In this document: one piece after another, positions 54,358 through 64,000 of the stretch
Layout of the letters: every line of letters starts with the position of its first letter
Numbering within the stretch: the stretch's first letter is position 1
NCBI GenBank assembly: GCA_948567375.1
Contig: OX419756.1
Coordinates: 62,598,552-62,662,551, forward strand
Source of the DNA: Lunularia cruciata
Lineage: Eukaryota > Streptophyta > Marchantiopsida > Lunulariales > Lunulariaceae
Length of the DNA stretch: 64,000 bases
Direction of reading: 5' to 3'
Translations under genes and position numbers: made by a program
Notes under the pieces: generated by a model
The model's input: the letters and a program-made list of their open reading frames with translations, nothing else
Told to the model about the DNA's origin: nothing
Database searches by the model: none

Positions 54358-55885
54358 GGTGGCATAGCCTCTAATAGCATTGCTCGTCACGGAGAAAAAA
54401 AGCATGAAAGTCGATTAATTTTTTTTGAGAATAACACTTCCGGATTTCACTTGTTTAAGAATTTATGTAAGGTCGATGAGACTCACATTCATGTCCTGTA
54501 TGTCTCTGCCAGAAACCACAGAAATCATGATTAAGTTCCCTAAATATGCAAAGGCTCACAAGCACACCTACCGGTAGTGCTGCTTCGAAGCTCTATATAG
54601 TGTGTGGTCAAAGCTAGCAACCAGTATCCCCTCACCATACTTTGCGTGACGATTGTTCCGAGGCCTACGGGATATCATACTAGTAAATATCAATGCCCTT
54701 AACACATTCATCGCAAAATCATTCCGAAATCAAGCACCAAAATTTATTGTACCTATCAACCATTGAAATGCATTTCCATAGATTCATCTAATTACATTTC
54801 TATAGAATTTTATGTGGGCTTTGTTGTTTCCTTAACTGCAGCTAGTAATTCTGCAGCCGTGTTCCCCAACTTTGAGCTCCATGGTCTCGTCCATTCTGTA
54901 GTCTATCATGCCCTATTGCTTGGTCCACTCTAGGACCTGTCTATTCCGCTTTGGACACTCCAGGTCCAGTCCCGTAGCTCTTATGTGATTATTTCCCGTG
55001 ATCCTCACAATGAGATGTTCTATTCTTTATTCTATAAAGAACCAGAACTCAATTATATCACACTTCACATTTGAAAATATTGATTGTTCAAAGAATAAAA
55101 GCAACATAAATCCTTATGTAGTTTTCAAACTAAGAAACACAAATAAAATTTAAAACAAAGGATGGCGACATATCAAACTAAATAACTATTTCAAATACTA
55201 AAAGTTTCTAGTCACACCCTATCGTTTTATAGGATTATTATGGCTTTCATTCTAGATAACAATTAGACTAAACTTTAATAAAACCAAACTAAAATAAATT
55301 CTTATATACTTTTATCCTATAGGCACCAAATGTACAGTGTAAATTTCTTTCACGTCTCTCTTATCTCTCCTCGTTTCTCGTCGACGCTACGCTAATCTTT
55401 TGTATCAATCAACCGTTTATAGATTTCGTATATGTTTAGCTATATTCACTTGTCGTCTTCGGGCTTTCTATTGACATTGACACAACTTCCTTTAATTTCT
55501 GACTACAGTATAAGCAGAATCCGGAATCCCTCTACTGTATATGGTGATGTCCGTACAAGTCGCAAGTAACGACTAGCGCTCTAGAAAAGAATGAATCGAA
55601 TGAATGTTCCGAAAGAATAGCACTACCGAATTCGAATTTCAGTGTTCAGAACTTTCAAGGTAAATGAGATGCACGTTCCTGCTTGGAGTCTAGCAATCAT
55701 AGACATGATTTAGTTCCAACAAAACATTGAAAGTCTCGTAAGCACGCCGACTGGTAAGGGAATGGTAGTGCTGCTCCGAAACTACATATACTGCATGATC
55801 ACCGTTAGCAACCAGTATGTCCTTCATCATACTTTGAGTGACGATTGTAGACGCAGGACTTGCAGAAATCGGGACTACTGCAAAC

Positions 55886-56362
55886 ATGGGGAAGATGAAT
55901 CACTTCACTGCTGGCTCGTTCATGGTTTTGGTATGTTGCGTGTGCATCGGAGGAATGCTGTTGCCCACAGCAATGGCATCCCGCGTTCTCATGGCGGATA
56001 ATCCATCAGCACCACCACCAGCCTCGCACAGTTCCGATCCTGATTTCCATCTACCCCGTTTCACCACACTGCCCCCTCTACCCAATACCTTTCCTGGATC
56101 GAATCCGCCTTCTGCGCACCCTTCCCCATCTTCCAGGTCCAATACTGTTTCCCCCACACTGCCCCCGCTACCCAATATCGTTCAGCTTCCGAGTCTACCT
56201 CCTTTCCGTCTACCTTCTATCCCTTCCGTCCCACTCCCCCCCCATCCACCTCCTTCTCCCAGAGCTACACATTCCCCTCCTCCTCCACACAATGCGTCTC
56301 CTGCTCGGTCTCCGGAATCTCATGATCATTCTGCCAGGGCTCCCAGTTCTCATAGCGGGTGA
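55886..56362 (+). CDS. Small proline-rich secreted protein, right copy
   Basis: Twin of 2114-2590 with the same 158-residue length from the ATG at 55886. The signal-like segment MGKMNHFTAGSFMVLVCCVC and the Pro/Ser/His-rich body are kept, with about a dozen substitutions, for example HLPRFTTLPPLPN for HLTRLPTLPPLPN. Neither copy has a stop or frame shift, in sharp contrast with all neighbouring elements, which argues for constraint or recent duplication. After the stop, CCAGGTGAGAC at about 56389 looks like a 5' splice site; the left copy lacks the GT there. Function is unknown; secretion to the wall is inferred from composition. Confidence 0.55.
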   Translation: MGKMNHFTAGSFMVLVCCVCIGGMLLPTAMASRVLMADNPSAPPPASHSSDPDFHLPRFTTLPPLPNTFPGSNPPSAHPSPSSRSNTVSPTLPPLPNIVQLPSLPPFRLPSIPSVPLPPHPPPSPRATHSPPPPHNASPARSPESHDHSARAPSSHSG

Positions 56363-56804
56363 TCGTCCGTAATGTGTATTGGGTCTGTCCAGGTGAGACT
56401 TCAGAGACTCTGCTGACTATTCTGCAACGATTCTTACTGCACACCGGGGATGATCATCAGCCGTCTCATATTTGTGGATTTACTGATGCGGACGCCTTAT
56501 TGCTTAACTCATCCGCACATTGGTTGACTTTCTTAGAAGAGCTTCCTGCTCTCGCGGTTGGTTTACAGATGCAAAGTTTACAAGTCCGAATTTAAGCTTT
56601 CGTTTGAGTGCTGTGATGGTGTCTACAAGAGCTTGGATCCGTCTGCAGATTTGCCTTTTTATGAGTTTCGGCTCGCCAACTAACACTGGCACCAACCGCG
56701 TGGATGAACTGAGGTAGCAATGCTCTCCGTGCTCAAGAGTACACCGAAATTCGAAATGAAATAAGCGCTAAGCACATGACTCTAGGATGAGCCAAGATAG
56801 GTAG

Positions 56805-57458
56805 TTGCAGAAAGCTTTTCGGTAGAATCCTGTGTTCATCGCATGCGTAACTATTCGTTGAAATAAGTTTGCTCAAAATGCTGCTCCACGGTACACCGGC
56901 GAACACTTCGGTTCTGTCATTAAGGAGCGTGAATACCGCTTATGTGATGTCTCTCGGAATTGGAATAAAGTTTACTATGCCCGAATTATCGCTCCTTTCC
57001 TTTCTGAGATCTGGATGGGTTGACCTTATGAGATATTAAAGAGATAATAAAGCAATAATTTCATGAAATCCTTCAAGAGATTTTACGTTCCCCAATTGTA
57101 CTTCTTACAGCGTCTAGCTGCAGAAACCTACTCGTCGAATCCTGTGCTCATAGGTCGCATGCGTAACTATTTGTTGAAATAAGTTTGCTGAAACGGGTGC
57201 CTAAATGAATGCTGCTCCTCGGTACACCGGGGAGCACTTCGGGTCTGTCACTAAGAAGCGTGGAATACCGCTCATGTGATGTCTTTCATAATTGGACTAA
57301 AGTTCACTCTGCTCGAATTATCTTTCCTTTCCTTTGAGTTTGAGTTTGAGTTTTGAGATATATGAGATGTTATAGGAAAATAAAAGCAACAATTGCATGA
57401 GATCCTTCAAGAGAAATTACATTCCCCAAATGTACTTGTACTTCTCACAGCGTCTAGA
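56805..57458. repeat. Tandem repeat in arm A'
   Basis: Inverted counterpart of 997-1668. The boundary between the units is near GCGTCTAGCTGCAGAAACC (57111-57129). Both units contain GGTACACCGG, CTCATGTGATGTCT or CTTATGTGATGTCT, and GATCCTTCAAGAG or AATCCTTCAAGAG. Confidence 0.8.
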
Positions 57459-57590
57459 AAGTAAACTTGTCCAGACCATGCGACCTCGAACTCCGTAATT
57501 TGCAACTCCTGAACAAAGATCGTTCTGGTTTAGACTAACTTGATTAGTTGTTGATTAGCGTTATTGATTGGACTTCTCACTTGAAGGGTA

Positions 57591-57983
57591 GTTCGCGTCC
57601 TTGTAGTAAAAGTCTTTAGAGTGAAAGAGAGTTTGAAGTGAAGTGAACCACTACGTTCAAGATTAATTTGGAGGTTATTTGTAGTGAATGTGATCTTTAG
57701 TTGTCCCTTTTCCATAGTGTGCCCTAGGGTAACACTACACTCGTTTGGGAGGGTTTCTACCCAAGAGGTTAAAAAAAAAAAACAAATGAATTATAGCTTA
57801 GTGATTTCTTTTCACTTTTGGTCACTTGGATATGTGAAGGAAGGACCTGTTCTTGCCAATTTACTAGTATTAGTGCAACAATAAGTCACAATAATTCAAT
57901 ATTGACAATATTAATCATGTGCTTCAAAAACTGAAAATTATCTTTAAATCATATATTCATAGTGTTGACTCAATATAGATAAT
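57591..57983. other. Unassigned spacer between A' and B'
   Basis: AT-rich, includes an A11-12 run near 57772. A short plus-strand frame at 57684-57884 has no motif. No counterpart was found in the left half next to A or B. Confidence 0.4.
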
Positions 57984-59349
57984 ATAGAAGATCAAAAATA
58001 TACATTCAAATAAGTAGATTACCATAAAAAAATTTTATTAAAAATAAAAGGAGAATAGTATTTGATATATTGTAATGAGGGAATAAATAATGACTATTAA
58101 AATCTGATGTAAAAGACATAGAAATCACACACTAGAAAATGCAGGTGATCAAAATGAACATTGGTTTAGTGTTGTTATTTGTTTAAAAATAACATTATAA
58201 TTATGCACTAACATTTTAGAATGAGTGAATATGGATGTATTATATGCTTATAATTGATGTAAAAATAATATTATAATCAAGCATTGAAAAAATTCATTAA
58301 TCATGGAATCAATCAAGCATTAAATATCAATAAAGATGAAAATATAAAAAATTTAAGGCCAATATTGATATAAAAATAAATATTTTTTTACAAAAAATTA
58401 AAAAAAGTTCACTGCTAATTTAAATAAATTTAAATTATTTTAATACTATATCAAAAAATTTAAATTAATACTGGAATCAATATAAGTCAACATGGAACAA
58501 ATCATCATTTGACATATCAATATACAAAGCAGTCTGCTAATTTGATATGTTAAGAAAAGTCCAAAAATTGAAATATACATCTTGTTGTCAAAATAATTGA
58601 TTGTTATTCATGCTAGCCAAGCAAGTCAACACAATAAGAGAGTGCTTTTTCTGATAGCTAATTGAGATTGACCAAAGCAAAAGTTCACATTATACAACTC
58701 CTTAGCGGGGATAAGCATGGATGGTCAAATATTGTATTCACTATTGTGATAAATTATACTTGAATATATAGTGTTTGTATTTTGTTAATTATTGACTATC
58801 TAAATAGTTAGATTTGTACCTAAATATAATATTTGAAATACTATTTTGCCTTAGTCACACTAAGATTATGCGTGCTTACTAACCAATCAAATTTTCAGCT
58901 AGTTGTATGACTAAATATACAAATAAGTACCTGTTCTTACATAAGTTGTAGTGTATAAGCTTTGTGTGTGTTACAAGAATTTCAAGAAATAACTAAGTTG
59001 GATAAGCACATGAGGAAATATTTTACAGAGGTTAAAAAATATATAGGAGAAAAATTTTGGAAAATAGTAAAAGACAAAATCTCCAATCACTATCCCAAAT
59101 TTTTTTGACAAAATTTGCCTAAGTTGGAGTGCATGTTGTTTTTGTTCAAATCAAATTGATCAAATATCCACTTATATCAACAAATGACTAAGAAAATATA
59201 ATAAAATAAAATTCACCCTACCTTCTTTGATACTTTCCATAAAGTCTTCATATCATGCAAAACCAAAAGTCTTTGTATTGGATGAACATAGAAATAAGAA
59301 TGTTTGGTTTAAAGATTTAGTTCTTATAACTAAGAGTATCCACCATATC
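57984..59349. repeat. Block B', inverted copy of 21424-23141
   Basis: Non-coding, AT-rich. It shares AAATAAGTAGATTACCAT, AAATAAAAGGAGAATAGTATTTGATATATT (in two halves), TGATAGCTAATTGAGATTGACCAAA and AAAATTCACCCTACC with the reverse complement of B. It lacks about 410 bp present in B near 22065-22478. Confidence 0.75.
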
Positions 59350-59514
59350 ACCTTCCACCAATAATTATTCAGATTTGAGATGAAAGACATAGCAAAAAAT
59401 ATTTAGAGCAAGAATATTTATATTGTTGAGTTTTTGTTACCATAGGATAAAGCAAACGAAACTTCCTCAAGAGGACTGGCAAAGAGAGGATGAGAACAAG
59501 CTATGGGTGGGTTT
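59350..59514. other. Short spacer between B' and chromovirus remnant
   Basis: No match to family T or to chromovirus sequence was found, although in the left half these fill the corresponding place (17140-21423). Therefore either the left gained the T element and the right lost part of the chromovirus, or both changed independently. Confidence 0.4.
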
Positions 59515-60283
59515 GTTTGAAGGCATACTCTTGAAAGTCATACCTTGATCAAAAGGCTACCTTTTTGGATGATCATCTAGAACACATTTACAAATTCTTG
59601 AACTATTTGATCAACCACTATCTTTTTAATTATCATTTTTCCACAATAGGTTTGATCCATATTGTAAAAGTAAGAATATTTTCCTCTAAAGCTTGTTATA
59701 TAGCTATTATATTGATACATTTGGGACAGATTGTTCTTAGATGTCTTACTCAAAGGTGCCAAAAACATAAGTGGTAATTTTTACCTTGGTGTGGTACTTG
59801 AATATATTGTGAAGTCCAACCAAATTGAACCTTATGATGTTCAAGCCAAGGAAGACCTAGATTGATTATAGTGTAAGGAGGTGACTATAAACCTCATGTA
59901 CTCAGAATACTCCTTCCCAATCTTGAATGCAAACGGTTGTGAGAGTTAGAGTAAAAAACCCTTTCTACCCTCTACCATTATCAATTTATTGCATAAAATT
60001 GGTTTTATAAGACATATAATTCTCAAAACTCCTAAAATCTGCCAAAATTCTACAACCACAACCTAATATCATACCTTGCAAGTGAATCAAACTTGCATAT
60101 GTTGAGCTTTCAATCCCATTGGAACAAGTCATGTTCTTTGTGACTCAATATCTCCTATTGTGATTCTTTGTTTCCGTAATCATTATGCTCTTTGAACTCC
60201 GTAAATTCTTACAGTTACTGCTTTGTGTAACTTGATGGGGTTGTTTATTTTAGAGTGAATGCTTAAAAATGTGATGTTCAATT
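59515..60283 (-). pseudogene. Chromovirus A-type protease and linker, inverted copy
   Basis: Reverse complement matches 16335-17140: zinc-knuckle flank with AATTG (60279-60283 as CAATT), the protease (degenerate GCRILADFRSF and VEGRKGF-like codons), NINLGLPWLEHHKV near 59840, one 20-residue linker repeat at about 59660-59735 and LVVDQIVQEFVNVF at 59577-59620. It ends just after the first RT codons. A copia element abuts it at 60284 exactly as at 16334. Confidence 0.7.
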
Positions 60284-61083
60284 TGCTAGAGAAATCAAAT
60301 TGGATTGAAGGAACAATGAAATACAAATTGATTATTCTCTGAGCAAAAGATCATTTATCAATCTAATAAGGAGCAACATGCATAGAAATTACACAAATTT
60401 CATGTGGTTAGGTCAACATCCACCCATGTCTACAATCACATAGGATTTTATTCATTCAAGAAGTGTCAGAAAATCTCAATTGGCTATCGACACTACACTA
60501 TTTATATATACTTGGATTTGTCATCCCTTATCTAGTTTTGGAATGTGTGGTGCAAATTGATCCCATACCTAAACCTAGATTGTATGGTACCAATTGATAC
60601 ATATCACCTTCCCATAGGACATTCCTGCAAGAGCCATTCTGCAATAGAATCATGTAGTCCAATAATATAATCCCATAAGAGCCATTCCCACAACCATCCT
60701 TATAGCTCCAATAGCCAATCCCATATGTCCCAAACCAATCTTGTAGCTCCTGTAGGACACATTTGTCTTAAACTTCATGTGGATGTAACTTTTCTCTAGA
60801 ACTCCGTTTTTTATGATCTTTGTACTTATGGCAAGTCCTTGAGAAGATGCTTCCAATGAGATAAAGTATGTCTCATTTGAATTTGTATTCATAGAAAAAG
60901 AACCCAGTATGAATTGCTTTTTTTATGTACTCCCATAAATGGAATCTGTTAATTTGAAGATATATCCCATACTTACTCTTCTACACACTCATAGAAGATT
61001 TATATTGTTTTGACTCTTTGAATTTCTTGTAGAATACTTTTCCAATATAAAATTTCTATAATTAATCAAACCCCACAAAAACA
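60284..61083 (-). repeat. 3' LTR of the inverted copia
   Basis: Plus-strand TGCTAGAGAAATC to CCACAAAAACA. The TATA region (TATATAAATAG in reverse) is near 60508. It aligns with 15560-16334, including the LTR-internal frame FISLEASSQGLAIST. About 800 bp. Confidence 0.8.
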
Positions 61084-63057
61084 TATCTCCCACTTGGACT
61101 CTAACATTACTTTTCACCTAATGTATATGCTTATTCTAATCAATGAAATTTGAAGTGTAATTGCAACTATGCATTGCTTGAGCTTCTCAATTGTGAATAC
61201 CTTGGTAAAGATTTCTACAAGATTGCTTACTCCCACAATGTTTACCAAAAGTAGTACTCAATCATCTACAAATACATCAATGAACTGATACCTCAATTGA
61301 ATATGCTCTATCCTAACATGAACATAGGATTCTTTGCAAGATTGATAGTACTTTGGCTGTCACTATGGAAAATATTGTGCTCTTTTTTCTTGCCTAGCTC
61401 TACCATAAAGATTTTCAACCAGATCATCTCCTTGCTAGCCTTTGGGGTGGCCATGTATTCAAATTTTGTGGTAGAAAGAGCAACATTCTTTTGCAATCAA
61501 AACATCCAACTAATGGTAGTACCACCCAATGTAAACACATACCATGAAGTTCTCTTTCTACTATCAAAGTCACCTCCCAAATCTGTATCAATGTAGCCTT
61601 CTAGAATAGCATATGTTTGCTCTAAGCAAATAACTTATCAAAGGTACCTTTCAAGTAGCATAATAGCCATTTTATTGGTTCCCAATGCTCATTTTATTGC
61701 TTCTTGGGTTTGCCATGAATCTACTTAAAATTCCCACTACATGAGCAATGTCTATCCTAGTTCATACCATTTTGAACATCAAACTACCAATTTTCAATGC
61801 ATAAGGTACTCTACTTGTGTACTCTTTATCTACATCAATTCTTGGTGATTGCTCCTTAGAGAGTTTGAAGTGAGTTCCCAAGGGAGTGGTTCAATTTGTA
61901 GCATTTTATAAACCAAATTTGTCCATCAACTTCTTGATGTTTTTCTCTTGAAATAAATTTGAAGTACCTACAAATTCTTTTTTGCTAATCCTCATTTCAA
62001 GTATATGTTATGAAGGAACTAGGTCTTTCATTTCAAATTCATCAAAAATTTGGCATCTTTGCTAGTTGATTTCACTCATGTTGGATCCAACAACCATAAA
62101 GCATCAAGATAAAGCAACAAGATGATATGTGAATCCACAAATGACTTAATGTAGCAACAATGATTCATTTGCATATGGTGTAACCATTGTTGGTCATATA
62201 GCCATCAAATTTCAAATACCACTATAGAGGAGCTTGTTTCAAAACATAGAGACTCCTTTCCAGATTGAAAACAATACCTCCTTTCTTAGTGATTTTAAAC
62301 CTCTTCTCAATTGTTCCATATGGACATCCCAATCAAGGTCTCCATATAGAAATTTTGTTATTAAATCTTGCTACTTTAGATGCTATCCTCTATAGTCATA
62401 AGACCTAAGACTAATTTGATTGTAGTCATCTTAACTAAGGGAGAGAAATTTTCATTTTAGTCTATACCTTTACAAAAGGTATAGATTGGTCCTATTGAAA
62501 ACCTTGTGGCATAAGCTTGGCCTTGTACCACTTGCTTCCATCATGTTCTTCTTTGATCCTGTACACCCATTTGTTATGTAATGCTTTCTTTCTCTCTAGT
62601 AGCTTGGTCAATGACCAAGTCTCATTCTTCTCTTAGGATGAAATCTCTTCCTTCATTGCAAGTTCCCACTTCGATGAGTCCTCCTTTCTGATTGCTTCTA
62701 AGAAGCACTTAGGTTCAACACTTTTTATCTGGAGTAAGTTATACATGGACGGGAAATACCTCTCTCTTTGTTCCTACAATCTAGAAGAACTCCTCAAATC
62801 AGTTATAGGTGTGATTGGATCTGGTATGATATCTCAAGTTTCTACAAAACTCCTATTTCCTACAACATCATTCTCTAAAATGTCTTCCAACACTACTACT
62901 TCTTGGTATTCTTCTTGTTCCCCTATAAACCAGAGCATGATGCAAGCTTATCTTGTATAGAACATTTTCATCATGGAAAATTCATCTCTACTTCTAAGCA
63001 CTTTTTTGTCATTCCAAAGACAATGACCCATGTTTTTTTATCCATATCCAATGAAGA
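61084..63057 (-). pseudogene. Inverted copia integrase-RT-RNase H
   Basis: From 63057 downwards: FSSLDMDKKTWVIVFGMTK-like segment, the acidic spacer near 62880, KALHNKWVYRIKEEHDGSKW near 62540, GLKQAPL and the YVDD region (mutated, near 62105), LGTHFKLSKEQSPRI near 61870, and RNase H VALSTTKFEYMATPKASKEM, IFHSDSQSTINLAKNPMFML (61308-61496). The reverse PPT ATCTCCCACTT is at 61085-61095. Stops are frequent. Confidence 0.75.
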
Positions 63058-64000
63058 AATGGAAGGATGCCCATTCCAAGTTTAACTGATTTTAGTACAT
63101 TAGAGCTTAGACCAATGCTCACCAAATTGGATAATGAGGAGAAGGAGTTGAGGTAGCCTATGCTAGTTGGTCCAACAAATTCAATAGAGGCCAAGAATAA
63201 TTCATATGATGGATGGTGTTTGGCAATAATGTGAGAAGTAGAAATTTTTTAATATTACTTGTTTGGGAATCCTTTCACTCTCATCATTGATGATCAACTA
63301 TTGAAGTGGTTAATGAAGTCTTATAAGTTTTCAAGGAATCTTGGACAATAGGCTCTGATGTGATAGGAGTATGATTTCACAATTGTACATGGACTTGGAG
63401 TTGTGAAATATGATGTAGATGGTTGAGTAGAAACCCATGAACCATCTAATATGATCAAACATGAGCATGTTGGCCTGGTGAGATGGATGAGGAGATGGTC
63501 TTGAGTTGACATGCATTTGCCTTTTGTGTATAATGAACTGGGTTTTGGTGGTATCTCTCTCAATACAAACAAGAGGGGTTATTGAGCCTTTGATCCAAAG
63601 AATGGAGATATTGGTACGAGTAAACAAAATATGCATGATGATGGGCTTTCTTTGCAATGGTATTATGGGTGGGTGGATCAATTAGTGCCAAGAAGAAAGA
63701 CCATGTTTTGAAACAAGCAAAGTTGTTTAGATTGGAGTGTACATCTTCGTTGGGGATCAAGGGATAATGATTTCCAAGTAGTACTTTCAATCTCAAATAT
63801 TACATCTTGTACGAGATGCTCATGAGGAGCTAAAAATTTTTGAAGTCAAGAGGACAAATAGCTTATTTTAAAGTCATGATTGGTAGCACGACATGCAAAC
63901 TAATGTATAGTACTTTTTTGCTAAATGTATGGTTTGTGACCAAGTAAGAGCATTATTCAAGGCTCTTATGCCACAATAACACCCATTACCTACCATGGGG
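63058..64000 (+). pseudogene. Gypsy G' RNase H and integrase zinc finger
   Basis: RNase H: NPFTLIIDDQLLKWLMKSYK near 63269, QXALMXXEYDFTIVHGLGVV near 63349, KYDVDG. The integrase zinc-finger region follows at about 63790-63990: RDAHEEL, EVKRTNS, WFVTK and ALMPQ...PLPTM. It matches the minus-strand element at 10206-10463 at roughly 88% by eye. The window ends inside integrase, so whether G' carries the same PHD-like tail cannot be seen. Confidence 0.65.

Larger units (their letters stand above)
54409..57590. repeat. Right arm (A') of the inverted duplication
   Basis: Reverse complement of 885-4165. It includes the duplicated upstream segment (54409-54670 and about 55550-55870), the proline-rich gene (55886-56362) and the two-unit tandem repeat (about 56805-57458). 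The outer end is near 57590 (GTTATTGATTGGACTTCTCAC), where it meets 390 bp of unassigned DNA before B'. A short GAGTTTGAGTTTGAGTTTT run near 57345 and an insertion TGATTAGTTG near 57545 are absent from the left arm. Confidence 0.85.
60284..63057 (-). mobile_element. Truncated copia, inverted copy
   Basis: On the minus strand: 3' LTR (60284-61083), PPT and pol back to integrase (63057). The junction with chromovirus sequence keeps the target repeat AATTG, matching the 5' repeat of copia 1. The 5' part (gag, 5' LTR) is missing, and gypsy G' begins at 63058. It retains an integrase-RT spacer segment (about 62850-63050) that copia 1 has lost but copia 2 has. Confidence 0.8.

Overview
The window looks like intergenic heterochromatin of a land plant with a large, repeat-rich nuclear genome. 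It holds layered Ty3/gypsy and Ty1/copia LTR retrotransposons with plant-type tRNA-iMet primer sites (TGGTATCAGAGC and decayed forms), chromodomain-tailed integrases, AT-rich filler, and only one gene-like unit, present twice. I see no rRNA, tRNA, CRISPR or bacterial features. The species cannot be fixed from the sequence. Nearly every retroelement reading frame is broken by stops, frameshifts or deletions.

Layout, left to right. 885-4165: arm A, with a small proline-rich secreted-protein gene on the minus strand. 4166-7861: AT-rich, unassigned. 7862-10463: decayed minus-strand gypsy integrase (element G) ending in a PHD-finger-like tail, split by a 1.3 kb insert. 10778-17898: chromovirus A (+) with copia 1 (11095-16334) inserted in its gag. 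17899-21435: truncated copy of gypsy family T. 21424-23141: AT-rich block B. 23150-24700: minus chromovirus fragment. 25700-30290: chromovirus C 5' end with copia 2 in its gag. 30355-40113: minus chromovirus E, split by the LTR-to-LTR chromovirus F (32069-37506). 40114-41050 and 53941-54357: gypsy H, split by chromovirus I (41051-53940), which is itself split by the LTR-to-LTR family-T element (41805-49444). 54409-57590: arm A', the inverted copy of A with the same small gene. 57984-59349: B', inverted copy of B. 59515-63057: inverted chromovirus plus copia composite. 63058-64000: gypsy G', plus strand.

The elements do not cooperate as a pathway; the window records their insertion history. 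Copia entered a chromovirus gag at an AATTG site, and that composite now exists three times. A and B are also paired in inverted orientation, so segmental duplication shaped the locus as much as transposition did. F, I and T are the youngest-looking insertions because they sit inside other elements.

Main points for a second look: the PHD-finger tail on gypsy G; heat-shock-element-like arrays in the chromovirus LTRs; the inverted pair of proline-rich genes; the threefold composite; a 32-bp fold-back duplication in the T integrase; and an extra zinc-knuckle reading frame upstream of gag in family T.
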